This document shows, piece by piece, positions 1-8,636 of a stretch of DNA of 64,000 bases. The position numbers were made by a program, and so were the translations under genes. The notes beneath the pieces are model-generated. The model was given only the letters and a program-made list of their open reading frames with translations, was not told where the DNA came from and ran no database searches. Every line of letters begins with the position of its first letter. Position 1 is the first letter of the stretch. The stretch is from Coprobacter fastidiosus (GTDB lineage Bacteria; Bacteroidota; Bacteroidia; Bacteroidales; Coprobacteraceae), in assembly GCF_030296935.1 (NCBI RefSeq), contig NZ_AP028032.1:1984001-2048000 (forward strand), read 5' to 3'.

Positions 1-1
1 T

Positions 2-562
2 TATTTGATTCAGAAAACTTCGGGACTTCCTAAAAACCGCGTAATCGGTATGGGTGGAGCATTGGACAGCTCTCGTTTCAAATGCTACTTAAGCAAGGCC
101 TTGAATGCCAACCCCAATGAAGTGGAAGGCGTTGTAATCGGCGGTCATGGCGACACGACAATGATTCCTTTAACTCGTCTTGCTACCTATAAAGGTTTGC
201 CGGTATCTCAACTTCTCGATGCCGAAACTTTAGAAAAAGTTGCTGCCGACACTATGGTAGGAGGTGCTACATTGACAAAATTACTAGGAACTTCTGCATG
301 GTATGCTCCGGGTGCGGCTGCTGCATACGTTGTTGAATCTATCCTTCACGATCAGAAAAAAATCGTTCCTTGCAGTGTATATCTGGAAGGCGAATACGGA
401 CAGTCAGACATCTGCATAGGCGTTCCGGTTGTTTTGGGTCGCACCGGTTGGGAAAAAGTTGTCGATTTCAAACTTAATGATGCAGAAAAAGAGTTGTTCG
501 AAAAAAGTGCTGCTGCCGTTCACAAGACAAACAGTGTACTTCACGAGATCAAAGCTCTCTAA
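2..562 (+). CDS. mdh: Malate dehydrogenase, C-terminal part (cut by window start)
   Basis: NAD-dependent oxidation of malate to oxaloacetate in the cytoplasm. The 186 visible residues are the C-terminal half of the LDH/MDH family. They hold the catalytic histidine in GGHGDTTMIPL and the family stretch GVPVVLGRTGWEKVVDF. The reading frame enters open at base 2, so the NAD-binding Rossmann half lies outside the window; the TTG at base 5 is not a real start. A strong intrinsic terminator follows the stop within 25 bases, so this gene ends its transcript. Family assignment is secure. MDH rather than LDH is inferred from overall resemblance, because the substrate-specificity loop is not visible. 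Confidence 0.93.
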   Translation, partial: YLIQKTSGLPKNRVIGMGGALDSSRFKCYLSKALNANPNEVEGVVIGGHGDTTMIPLTRLATYKGLPVSQLLDAETLEKVAADTMVGGATLTKLLGTSAWYAPGAAAAYVVESILHDQKKIVPCSVYLEGEYGQSDICIGVPVVLGRTGWEKVVDFKLNDAEKELFEKSAAAVHKTNSVLHEIKAL

Positions 563-584
563 AAATTACCGTATTTTCGATAAT

Positions 585-618
585 AAAAAGCCTGTTTGCA
601 AGTTGCAACAGGCTTTTT
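585..618 (+). terminator. Intrinsic terminator after mdh
   Basis: A 12-bp perfect stem (AAAAAGCCTGTT at 585-596 with AACAGGCTTTTT at 607-618) ends in a T-run. The loop can form four further pairs. The A-run on the 5' side means it could also work on the opposite strand, but no gene there needs it. Confidence 0.9.
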
Positions 619-886
619 CATTAATAGCCTGTTTAAATCGATAAAATTATATATCCGAATCTTTCGAGTCTTTTGCAACCTATTTTCTCATTCCGGTACA
701 CCACACAGTCAACTGCCGCCTTTAACTTCTTCCGAAAGGAACTCCCAAACCTGACCCGAGTAAAATCTAGCAGGTTTCAAAACCAGATTTTAAACACAAA
801 TAACCATTTTTCATACATCAAGGTTAACGGATATTTGTACTTTTGGAAAAATAAGATCAATTGTCACCAACTAATACAAAAGAAAT
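619..886. other. Intergenic region between mdh and the epimerase gene; weak promoter only
   Basis: There is no convincing gene here. A TACTTTTG box at 838-845 matches the TAnnTTTG -7 element of Bacteroidota promoters and would start transcription about 35 bases before the epimerase ATG. No clear TTTG is found 19-21 bases upstream of it. The remaining sequence shows no repeat or strong hairpin. Confidence 0.5.
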
Positions 887-1885
887 ATGCAAATCGAAAA
901 AATTGATTTTTACGGAATGTCAGCCATTCATTTCGAAGCAGGCGGATATGAAGCAATTATGATTCCCGAAATCGGGGCTAATGTCGTTAAACTAAGCCAT
1001 AAAGCTTCCGGCACAAATATATTGCGAACTCCGGCAGAAGACGAAATAGAGACTTTCAAAGGACGACCTCAAGTATTCGGACTTCCGCTTTTATTCCCTC
1101 CTAACCGTATCGAGGACGGAACTTATTCATTCGAGAACCGTACATACAAATATCCGATTACCATCCCCGCTCAGAACAATTACCATCATGGGATCATTAA
1201 ATCCCAGCCGTTTATAATTACCCGGACAGAAACCGGAAATGACTACGTAGAAATAGAGGCTTCTTATTTCTCTAACTTATTTAATGATCCCATTTATAAA
1301 CATTTTCCTCATGAATTCATTTGCCGCATGATTTTCCGACTGTCGGCAGAAGGTTTAAAACAAACTACCGTTTTCATCAATCAAAGCAAAGAAAATATGC
1401 CTATAGGCATGGGATTCCACACTCCTATCAATGTTCCCTTCACAACAAACGGAAAGCGAAACAACTATAAACTGAAACTGTCGGTGGGAAAACGCTGGGA
1501 AATGAGCGAACGTTCGCTCCCGACCGGAAAACTCAACGACTTGAACGAAGAAGAAGCTCTACTGCGCACCGAGGGTCTTTATCCTTTCGGCAAAGCAATA
1601 GAATGGGCTTTAACTAACGAACCGCTATCGATAGACGGGAAAAACTATAACGGAGCGATTCTGACCGATACAGAAAAAGGAATAAGCGTATTCTATGAAA
1701 CCGACGAGCAATTTAAACACTGGACTCTCTGGAACAACGGTGGCGAAGTTCCCTATGTATGTCCTGAACCGCAAAGCTGGGCAACGAACGCTCCGAACTT
1801 GAAACTGCCGGCACAACTCACCGGTTTTCAATTTATAGAACCCGGTAAAGAGTGGAAAGCCGTAACACGGTTATATGTGAGATAG
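887..1885 (+). CDS. Aldose 1-epimerase (galactose mutarotase) family protein
   Basis: A predicted cytoplasmic sugar mutarotase-like protein of 332 residues, the usual size for the aldose-1-epimerase superfamily, with no signal peptide. Recognition rests on the beta-sandwich pattern: an N-terminal IPEIGANVVKL strand pair, PLLFPPNRIEDG near residue 70, NYHHGIIKS with the paired histidines near residue 100, GMGFHTPINVPF near residue 175 and PEPQSWATNAPN near residue 300. The ATG at 887 is preceded by an A-rich stretch, as is common in this phylum. It stands alone between two terminators, so context says nothing about its sugar. Close homologues are often annotated only as family members. A role as hexose-6-phosphate epimerase cannot be excluded. 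Confidence 0.82.
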   Translation: MQIEKIDFYGMSAIHFEAGGYEAIMIPEIGANVVKLSHKASGTNILRTPAEDEIETFKGRPQVFGLPLLFPPNRIEDGTYSFENRTYKYPITIPAQNNYHHGIIKSQPFIITRTETGNDYVEIEASYFSNLFNDPIYKHFPHEFICRMIFRLSAEGLKQTTVFINQSKENMPIGMGFHTPINVPFTTNGKRNNYKLKLSVGKRWEMSERSLPTGKLNDLNEEEALLRTEGLYPFGKAIEWALTNEPLSIDGKNYNGAILTDTEKGISVFYETDEQFKHWTLWNNGGEVPYVCPEPQSWATNAPNLKLPAQLTGFQFIEPGKEWKAVTRLYVR

Positions 1886-1899
1886 ATAATTCATATACG

Positions 1900-1933
1900 A
1901 AAAACAGTCGCCTGAAAAACAGCGGCTGTTTTT
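1900..1933 (+). terminator. Intrinsic terminator after the epimerase gene
   Basis: AAAAACAGTCGC (1900-1911) pairs with GCGGCTGTTTTT (1922-1933) with one T-G wobble, leaving a 10-base loop and a T-rich 3' arm. Confidence 0.88.
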
Positions 1934-2106
1934 CTATTTACAATGACGTTTTGAATAAGATCCTTTTATAAAAGTGTGAATTTGAGTGTATCTTGAACTC
2001 TGTATATTTAGTATAATTAATCAAATCTTTTTTGCCTTTCGTCGTTAAAGATTAAATATTTACTGTCCAAAAAGTTGAAATCATTTCTTTTATTGTTGAA
2101 AAAAAC

Positions 2107-2114
2107 TAACTTTG
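2107..2114 (+). promoter_or_regulatory. Candidate -7 element for the structured RNA
   Basis: TAACTTTG fits the Bacteroidota TAnnTTTG -7 consensus exactly and would start transcription near 2120. The -33 TTTG is poor: only T-rich sequence lies at the right distance. It is placed well to drive the structured RNA that ends at the terminator 2295-2319. Confidence 0.5.
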
Positions 2115-2119
2115 TACAC

Positions 2120-2319
2120 GAAAGTCATTAGCAGCAAAAGACTTTTATATAATATTAATTGCGTTTGCAATCTTGTTCTTAATTCAGTGAAACGTAGGAA
2201 ATTTCATAGATATAACCGAGAACAGATGTGTGGACGTTCACGTTGCACGTGGGCGTTTCGGTCTGTTATATCCGGTTTTCCTACGACCGCACTGAGTGGA
2301 CTAGAAACGTCCACTTTTT
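2120..2319 (+). ncRNA. Structured RNA of unknown family, about 200 nt, ending in an intrinsic terminator
   Basis: This is a non-coding stretch with nested complementarity. CGTAGGAAA (2193-2201) pairs with TTTCCTACG (2277-2285). Inside it GATATAAC pairs with GTTATATC or, as an alternative, AACAGA with TCTGTT. At the tip a hairpin CACG-TTGCA-CGTG extends through G-T wobbles to about 11 bp. Near the 5' end AAAGTC pairs with GACTTT, and ATTGC with GCAAT. The stretch ends in a terminator hairpin. No long codon-like frame fits. It is either a free small RNA or a leader that stops transcription before the acyltransferase gene. I do not recognise the family. Its length recalls 6S RNA, but I cannot show the central bubble. 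Confidence 0.55.
2295..2319 (+). terminator. Intrinsic terminator of the structured RNA
   Basis: AGTGGAC (2295-2301) and GTCCACT (2309-2315) form a perfect 7-bp stem with loop TAGAAAC and five Ts (2315-2319). It lies 50 bases before the acyltransferase start, so read-through would be needed to express that gene from this promoter. Confidence 0.8.
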
Positions 2320-2370
2320 GTGTTCGTAGGAAAGAAGAGGGAGCATTAACGCAGATAACACATCTTCTTT

Positions 2371-3368
2371 ATGCAATACAGATTTTTGGATGTCATAAAA
2401 TACATTATGGCATTATTTGTTGTAGGAATTCATTGCCTGCAATTCAATGTACAAGCAGTTCCTCTATGGGTATATTTTTTCCTTCGCTGGGCAGTTCCTA
2501 TATTTTTTATTACTTCAGGCTATTTACTTGAACGCAAAACACAAACAAAATCAATCGATAAAGCCAATATAATTTATGAGCAATTTCTTCGTAAAAGTGT
2601 TAAACGTTATCTTATTTGGACGGTAATCTATCTTCCAATCACATTGTTTATATTTTGGACCAATGACTACAATTGGGTTATTGACTTGCTTTTCTTCATA
2701 CGTAATTTCTTTTTGTAGGCGAACAACCTTTCTCTTGGCCTTTGTGGTATTTACTTGCGCTTATTGTGGCCGTATTCATAATAAAATATTTTCGAACTCG
2801 TGGAGTACATTTAAAGGCTTTGTGGTATACCGGCTTAATATTTTTATTGGTAGGTTGTGAGTATGATCAACTTGATATAGAAAATCTTCCAAAAATTCCT
2901 CAACTTTTATGTAAAGCTTGTAAATGGATTTTTCCAAATGCACGAAATGGAGTATTTCAAGGATTAGCTTATGTCTCTACAGGAATGATGATTTTTCATT
3001 TACAGAAATATTCATTACGCATAAAATTTATTTTATTTACATTATGCATGAGTGCAAGTGTTCTTGTATTTATAATTGGAAATCTTACTCCTTTTAGCGG
3101 GTTACTTTCAGGTATAGCAGTTTTTATTGTTGCAATCGAAATAAATTTACCAGAAAAGAAAATCTATACTTGGCTGAGAAAAGAAAGCATTCTGATTTAT
3201 TTTCTGCACATGTATTTTGTGTTTTTATTATCACGGATATGGGGACATTTTACTTCTGATGTTTATAACCTTTGGCTTTTATGTGCTATACTAAGTACAC
3301 TAACAGCCTCTATTATAATAAAATTGAGCAAAAAACCACGTTTTAAATGGATTAATGAAATAATATAA
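2371..3368 (+). pseudogene. Acyltransferase family 3 membrane protein, frameshifted
   Basis: An integral-membrane O-acyltransferase of the acyltransferase-3 family, which acylates sugars of surface polysaccharides or other exported molecules. The N-terminal part begins with the family signature FLDVIKYIMALFVVGIHC (the motif histidine is present) and WAVPIFFITSGYLL, then meets TAG at 2716-2718. Reading one frame over from there, sequence like FVGEQPFSWPLWYLLALIV continues without a stop to 3368. One extra T in the five-T run at 2710-2714 would restore one frame of about 332 residues, the normal family length. The region looks more AT-rich than its neighbours, which may suggest transfer. It could be a decayed gene, a phase-variable gene or an assembly error. 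Confidence 0.85.
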
Positions 3369-3384
3369 TGATATTTCAGGCATA

Positions 3385-3861
3385 TTATTTTTGCAACAGC
3401 ACCGTGGCATAGACCGAAATACCTTCTTCTCGCCCTGTGAATCCAAGCTTCTCTGTTGTTGTAGCTTTTATAGATATATCCTCTTCATCAACTTCCATAA
3501 CTTCTGCCAGACACTTCTTCATTGCCGGAATATGAGGATTTAATTTGGGCCGCTCGGCACAAACCGTAATATCTGCATTACCTATTTGGTATCCCTTATC
3601 TCTAATCATCTTAACCGTATCTCGCAACAGAATTTTACTATCTATATTTTTATACTCTCCTGCCGTATCCGGAAAATGAAAGCCGATGTCCCGCATATTG
3701 GCTGCCCCCAACAAAGCATCGCATAGGGCATGAATCAAAACATCCGCATCCGAATGCCCGAGCAAACCGCACGAATGTTCTATGCGAATGCCTCCTAACC
3801 AAAGTTCCCGGCCTTCGACCAACCGATGAACATCAAAACCGAAGCCTACCCTTATCTTCAT
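3385..3861 (-). CDS. ispF: 2-C-methyl-D-erythritol 2,4-cyclodiphosphate synthase
   Basis: This enzyme of the MEP isoprenoid pathway cyclises CDP-ME 2-phosphate, releasing CMP. The 158-residue length is typical. The zinc ligands are visible in GFDVHRLVEG (Asp and His) and in the LLGHSDADVLIHALCDALLG segment. The C-terminal TTTEKLGFTGREEGI is the conserved substrate-binding end. It lies 12 bases after porV and reads in the same direction, so it is probably the last gene of the porU-porV transcript. The same order, porU-porV-ispF, is known in Porphyromonas gingivalis. It faces the broken acyltransferase gene tail to tail. Confidence 0.96.
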   Translation of the reverse strand: MKIRVGFGFDVHRLVEGRELWLGGIRIEHSCGLLGHSDADVLIHALCDALLGAANMRDIGFHFPDTAGEYKNIDSKILLRDTVKMIRDKGYQIGNADITVCAERPKLNPHIPAMKKCLAEVMEVDEEDISIKATTTEKLGFTGREEGISVYATVLLQK

Positions 3862-3873
3862 TTGTCTCTTTTA

Positions 3874-5076
3874 TCAACGTCTTCTACGTCCGACTAAATC
3901 TTTTATTCCGTCCATATCGAACGAAAGGGAAAAACGCAGAGTTTGATCTAACGGGCTACTCTGTGCAGTAGCAACTACATAAGCGGCATCCAGCCGAAGG
4001 ACCTTAAGTGCAAATCCTGCTCCGAAAGTAAAATATTTACGATTCCCCTTATACTTGTTTTCATTATAATATCCGGCCCTCAGAAAAAATTGATTGTTAT
4101 ATGCATACTCTGCACCTACCGAAAAATTTATCTCTTGAAGCTCTTCTTTAAATCCTCCGGGAGCATCTGAAAACGATTTGAAAATTCCGCTGATGGGAGA
4201 TGTACTTTGATACTTCTCTTTTGCAGCTTCATAAGCTTCTCTATCTTCGTTTCCCTCTACATCCAGATAATCTTCTTGTCTTGGAGCTGCAGGTACTAAC
4301 AGCTTATTCAAGTCAAGACTCAACGACAACGTATTATAATCAGCCAAAGGGAAAAGGAAAGTCGTTCCCAAACGCAAGTTCGTCGGCAAAAAAGCGCTGT
4401 TATTTCCGCCGTCATACGAAACTTTAGAACCGATATTGGAAATATTAAATCCCCATGACCACTGGCACTCGCTCCGTCCTACAATAGGATAAAAAGTCTG
4501 ATAACCGGATATATCCGCAGCGAAAGCCGCCGCCCCTTTCATTCCCTCGGTCTCATCATAAGCTAAATCTGAATAGATAAACCGGAAGACGACACCCATT
4601 GAAAAACTTTGTGACAATTTTCTGGAATAACCGAGGTCAAAGGCCATCTCATACGGATTTATAGAATTAGTTATATTTCCGCCATCATCTGTAATATTGA
4701 TCGATCCCAAAGAAAAATAACGCAATGAAGCACTCAATGCCTGTAAATCGCTACTGCCGAATTTCCAATAACCGGCCACATACGCTAAATTAATATCATT
4801 GACCAATTTACGCAGCCATGGAGTATAAGATACAGAAACTCCCGCACGGCTGAATGCAAAAGCATATTTTGCAGGATTCCAATATTGAGAGTTCACGTCA
4901 GGATCGGTAGCAGCTCCCAAGTCTCCCATAGATCCGCCTCGAGCATCCGGAGCAATACCCAAAGAGGTTACTCCCGTGTTAATCGGATTAAATTTATTCT
5001 TAACATCGTTCTGAGCAAACGAAGTAAAACAAGCTCCCAGAAAAGCAATTACAAAAAAACTTCGTATCCGGTTCAT
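3874..5076 (-). CDS. porV: Type IX secretion outer-membrane shuttle protein PorV (LptO)
   Basis: An outer-membrane beta-barrel of the PorV/FadL-like group. In the type IX secretion system PorV binds substrates leaving the translocon and presents them to the sortase PorU. The 400-residue protein has a signal peptide (MNRIRSFFVIAFLGACFTSFAQ), then a typical PorV opening, ITSLGIAPDARGGSMGDLGA with TDPDVNSQYWNPAKYAF. Alternating barrel strands follow (FFLRAGYYNENKYKG; YFTFGAGFALKVLRLDAAYV). It lies 60 bases downstream of porU in the same direction, which supports the assignment. It is unlikely to be a general porin, given the neighbour and the GGSMGD motif. Confidence 0.9.
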   Translation of the reverse strand: MNRIRSFFVIAFLGACFTSFAQNDVKNKFNPINTGVTSLGIAPDARGGSMGDLGAATDPDVNSQYWNPAKYAFAFSRAGVSVSYTPWLRKLVNDINLAYVAGYWKFGSSDLQALSASLRYFSLGSINITDDGGNITNSINPYEMAFDLGYSRKLSQSFSMGVVFRFIYSDLAYDETEGMKGAAAFAADISGYQTFYPIVGRSECQWSWGFNISNIGSKVSYDGGNNSAFLPTNLRLGTTFLFPLADYNTLSLSLDLNKLLVPAAPRQEDYLDVEGNEDREAYEAAKEKYQSTSPISGIFKSFSDAPGGFKEELQEINFSVGAEYAYNNQFFLRAGYYNENKYKGNRKYFTFGAGFALKVLRLDAAYVVATAQSSPLDQTLRFSLSFDMDGIKDLVGRRRR

Positions 5077-5136
5077 AAATATATTTCTCTCTTTTCTATT
5101 TTATTTCTCCTTAATAAAAACTGTATTCAAAGGCTT

Positions 5137-8100
5137 TTATTGTGCAACGACTATGATTTTTTTAGTCTTGGTAGCCTCCTTACTGCCTTCTGTCGAGATA
5201 TACGCCCGATAAAGATATACACCGGGCGCAACCCGTCTTCCGGCTTTATCGGTCAGATTCCAAACGATCGGTTGAGAAGTCCACATATCGGAAAGTCCGT
5301 CATCCGAATAAGTCCATAGTTCTGTACCCATCAAATTATAAATAGACAGCCTTAATTGTATATTCATATTCGGACGATCATGCTTCAAATAAAACTCTGC
5401 ATATTCCGACACCGGATTTTTTTGAGGATAAAGATCGAATATCTGGGGTTTCATACCCGGTACGACAACAAACGAAGTTGTCTTTTCCGTAGAATTACCT
5501 TCCGTATCCCAAACCTTAAACGTCAAAGTATGTGATCCTGCCGGTAAAGACGGTAATTGATACATTACTGTTCCTCGCCCGAATTCACCTACCACCGGAT
5601 CAAAGTAGTTATTAACAATATATTCTTGAGCCGAAGAATGGTCGATCGTTACCGTCATATTGTGCCCGATACCGATTCCAGAAATATTTATTCCCGATTC
5701 ATCTTCCACATCGGCAATAAACACAGGTTCTTCATTTACCTTATCGCCATAACTGAATGTCTCGCTATTCAGATACATAGAATGGATAATCGGACCTTCC
5801 GTATCCGCCTCGACATCATTATCCATGTCTCCTATGACAAACTGCTCATTCGATCCTTGTGCTTCACGTCCTTGCTCATCATACCCGTACAAATTCAATA
5901 ATCCGGTCTCCGAGGAGTAATTCAGTTCTACAGGCATTTTAAACTCAAATTCAAACTCTCCGTTCCGAACCGAATCTTTACCGGAATATAACATATTCGC
6001 ACGTTCATAAAACGTAAAGGGTACATCGCTTTCAAAACCATTCGTCGTTATCTCTTTCTTCGAATCATATAACCGGGGATATACCAAACCGTTAAAATCT
6101 TCTTTCTTTTCGCCTGTAGTATGATCCCGCACTTCTCCTTTCATTTTTACCCAAGAACGTGCTTTCAGAGTCTGTAAATCTGAAGTTTCGTCAATCGGAT
6201 CTCCGTTAATCTCGGTAATTACCATCTTATATTCAGGATAAGCCAACCGAAGCGCAGGGTCTCCCAAAAGAATAAAATTCAATTTGTTCAGATCTCTTTC
6301 ATACGGACGAACTCCATCCGAATTGACATATTCGGCAACAGCCTTCTTCGCAACACGCATCACATCTCCCAAGCGGTATCTCGAGCCGTCCGTATCCCGT
6401 TCGAAGATATTTTCGATCAACATTTTATTTAGAATGGCATTCTTTTCCATATATACCACTCGAGTCGTCGTAAAAAGGGCGATTCCTCCGCCTTTTGAAT
6501 TCAGGAACAACTCTTCTCCTCCAGAATTGGATTTGTCATCGAACCGGCTGAAATCGCAAGTTGCCGTAATCCATAACGGAAGACGCTTCAAATAAAGTTT
6601 CCGAATATCCGACATTTCCAAAATCTTCTCCGCCGTCCAGCTTGTAGAACTCCCATGCCCGCAAAAATTGATAAAGAGTAACCCATCGTCCAACAAATCG
6701 AACATACGTTTCTTTGCATCAGGGTAAGTACCTCCGCTCGCAGAACTTACCCGGGTATAAGCATCGAGATAAACTTTATACGGGAAAAATTCAGGATATT
6801 TCGACTCTATTTTATCGCACAACTCATCAGCCAATTCCATATGATCCGAATTATTTCCGTCATCGGCTACAAAACAAAGATTATTTTTCCATACTCCGAA
6901 ATTTTTGTTTTGTCCATATTCGATTACCTTATCCACGGCAACGGTCGCCTCGGCTAACGTTCGTACCGGAAAACGTCCGATACTAATATCCTGTTTATCA
7001 GCCAGTAGATTCGCGCCATCCGTGTCTTTCAAAAAACCGAAATAGTCATCCGTTACATAAGACGTACGTTCATCTAAGCTCGACTCTGACTGAAAAGTTA
7101 ATAAAAACGGATACTTATAGCCTTGCCATTCACTCGTAATCAAACGATTATCATACGTACCGTCTCCAAAAAGCAGCAAATAACGCGGTCTCAAATCTTC
7201 ATTTCCTTCAGCCCGGTCATAAAACATCTTCATAAAGCGCCTGTACGCTGTCGCATCAGGAGTTCCGGAAGAAAACTCATTGTAAATCTGTTCCGGATAT
7301 ACAATTAAATACGACATATCGTCTTCCGATTCATGGAATTTTCCCAAACGTTCGGCTTGTGAGTAAAATTCCGGCGGAACTATAATAACTAGATCGGCAC
7401 GGCTGTAACCATGCAAATTCTGGTTCGACACAATTCCTACATACTCAGGAGACGGGAATGTCCGTGCAGCATCGAATGCGACATACTCTTTTAATCCTAC
7501 CGACTGAGGAACAAACCACAAGCATCCGTCATGTTGTGAACTTTCGATAGATACAGGATTTTGAAGATCGGTTATATCCCAAATCCGAGGATCTGAAGAT
7601 CCTGATACATTAACGGCATATTTTAATAATGTATTGCGGGATTTCAAATTTCGGAATGCAACGATCCCGTCATAAATTTTCAGATCCCGTTCCATATTCA
7701 ATCGAATAAAATCGAGTCGCGCCGTAGAGGCCTGACTCCCTTCGAATTGTATCGTAATACGGTCGGGATTATCGGGATCTCTCACCCATGTTTTGGTAGT
7801 AGACGTAGAACGTCCGCTTGCATAAGTAGCTTCTTGGCTATTATTCAAAATCGCATAAACCCTATCCTGAGAAGATTGAGAAAGAGAGACATCGTTGTGC
7901 TTGATCTTTATCTGTCCGGCAATAGTATTGGAATTTGAGGCCAAAGCTTTAACAACAAAATCGATCTGCATCGAAACCGGAGTCTCCGTAATTCCCGGAA
8001 TATCGAATGTAAAAGTTCTGATTTGTTCATAAATAAAATCTTCACCATAAAATTTTCGGCCTGTACGTCCTAAATTAATAAGTTCCTGTTCATGCAAAGC

Positions 8101-8601
8101 ATAGTCATTAAAGACATTCACAGTTGTCGCACTCATAGACTCGTTTGCAGAGACTGTCTCCATCGTTCGAGGCTGGTCATCATTTTCGGACAAAAAATAA
8201 TATCCATACTGTGAATAAGGATTTCTTTCGTGTGTAAACGTCGAACTGCCGGCCGTCCATTTCACGACTCCCTGTGCATAGAAAATCATCCGCTCTCCGT
8301 AACGCATCACCGGCACTTCAGGCAAATCGTCGATATAAGGCTTTTGAAAGTCCTCCGGCAGCATTGCTCCGCCATATCCGTAAAGTTTCACTTTTGCCGG
8401 ATCGACAAATCCCCATGCCCGCAAATCGGCATAAGAAATCTGATATATACCGCTCTCCGATATTCTGATTTTTACCCAATAACCGGAATTTAATTTTGAT
8501 ATTCCGGTATATCGGTCAGACTGTGCATTCAACATTTCCGGGAAAAAGAAAATGCCAAAAGACAGTAACAAAAAAAATAAAACAACGGTATTCTTTCTCA
8601 T
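5137..8601 (-). CDS. porU: Type IX secretion sortase PorU (C25 cysteine peptidase)
   Basis: A gingipain-like C25 peptidase that removes the C-terminal signal of type IX cargo and attaches the cargo to a surface anchor. The signal peptide MRKNTVVLFFLLLSFGIFFF starts at the ATG at 8601; a TTG 18 bases upstream is less likely. The catalytic domain spans roughly residues 400-780. It holds the histidine of INFCGHGSSTSW near 650 and the cysteine of WITATCDFSRFDD near 682, so both catalytic residues are present. Ig-like domains follow, and the protein ends in a sorting-domain-like tail (GVYLYRAYISTEGSKEATKT). About 1,154 residues is normal for PorU. It precedes porV by 60 bases. Confidence 0.92.
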   Translation of the reverse strand: MRKNTVVLFFLLLSFGIFFFPEMLNAQSDRYTGISKLNSGYWVKIRISESGIYQISYADLRAWGFVDPAKVKLYGYGGAMLPEDFQKPYIDDLPEVPVMRYGERMIFYAQGVVKWTAGSSTFTHERNPYSQYGYYFLSENDDQPRTMETVSANESMSATTVNVFNDYALHEQELINLGRTGRKFYGEDFIYEQIRTFTFDIPGITETPVSMQIDFVVKALASNSNTIAGQIKIKHNDVSLSQSSQDRVYAILNNSQEATYASGRSTSTTKTWVRDPDNPDRITIQFEGSQASTARLDFIRLNMERDLKIYDGIVAFRNLKSRNTLLKYAVNVSGSSDPRIWDITDLQNPVSIESSQHDGCLWFVPQSVGLKEYVAFDAARTFPSPEYVGIVSNQNLHGYSRADLVIIVPPEFYSQAERLGKFHESEDDMSYLIVYPEQIYNEFSSGTPDATAYRRFMKMFYDRAEGNEDLRPRYLLLFGDGTYDNRLITSEWQGYKYPFLLTFQSESSLDERTSYVTDDYFGFLKDTDGANLLADKQDISIGRFPVRTLAEATVAVDKVIEYGQNKNFGVWKNNLCFVADDGNNSDHMELADELCDKIESKYPEFFPYKVYLDAYTRVSSASGGTYPDAKKRMFDLLDDGLLFINFCGHGSSTSWTAEKILEMSDIRKLYLKRLPLWITATCDFSRFDDKSNSGGEELFLNSKGGGIALFTTTRVVYMEKNAILNKMLIENIFERDTDGSRYRLGDVMRVAKKAVAEYVNSDGVRPYERDLNKLNFILLGDPALRLAYPEYKMVITEINGDPIDETSDLQTLKARSWVKMKGEVRDHTTGEKKEDFNGLVYPRLYDSKKEITTNGFESDVPFTFYERANMLYSGKDSVRNGEFEFEFKMPVELNYSSETGLLNLYGYDEQGREAQGSNEQFVIGDMDNDVEADTEGPIIHSMYLNSETFSYGDKVNEEPVFIADVEDESGINISGIGIGHNMTVTIDHSSAQEYIVNNYFDPVVGEFGRGTVMYQLPSLPAGSHTLTFKVWDTEGNSTEKTTSFVVVPGMKPQIFDLYPQKNPVSEYAEFYLKHDRPNMNIQLRLSIYNLMGTELWTYSDDGLSDMWTSQPIVWNLTDKAGRRVAPGVYLYRAYISTEGSKEATKTKKIIVVAQ

Positions 8602-8636
8602 TTTTATAATTCTAAGCAACAGAAATTTCTACCGGT

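Noticed and set aside
2120-2319. 6S RNA, RNase P RNA, SRP RNA or tmRNA
   Set aside because: It is too short for RNase P RNA or tmRNA and lacks the SRP loop. The open central bubble of 6S cannot be shown by eye, so no name was given.
2193-2333. CGTAGGAAA direct repeats as a target-site duplication of a small mobile element
   Set aside because: The enclosed 123 bases have no terminal inverted repeats. The internal complement TTTCCTACG and the terminator fit an RNA better.
2112-2531. 139-codon open frame over the structured RNA
   Set aside because: It has no recognisable protein features, ends inside the acyltransferase gene in another frame, and runs through stems and a terminator.
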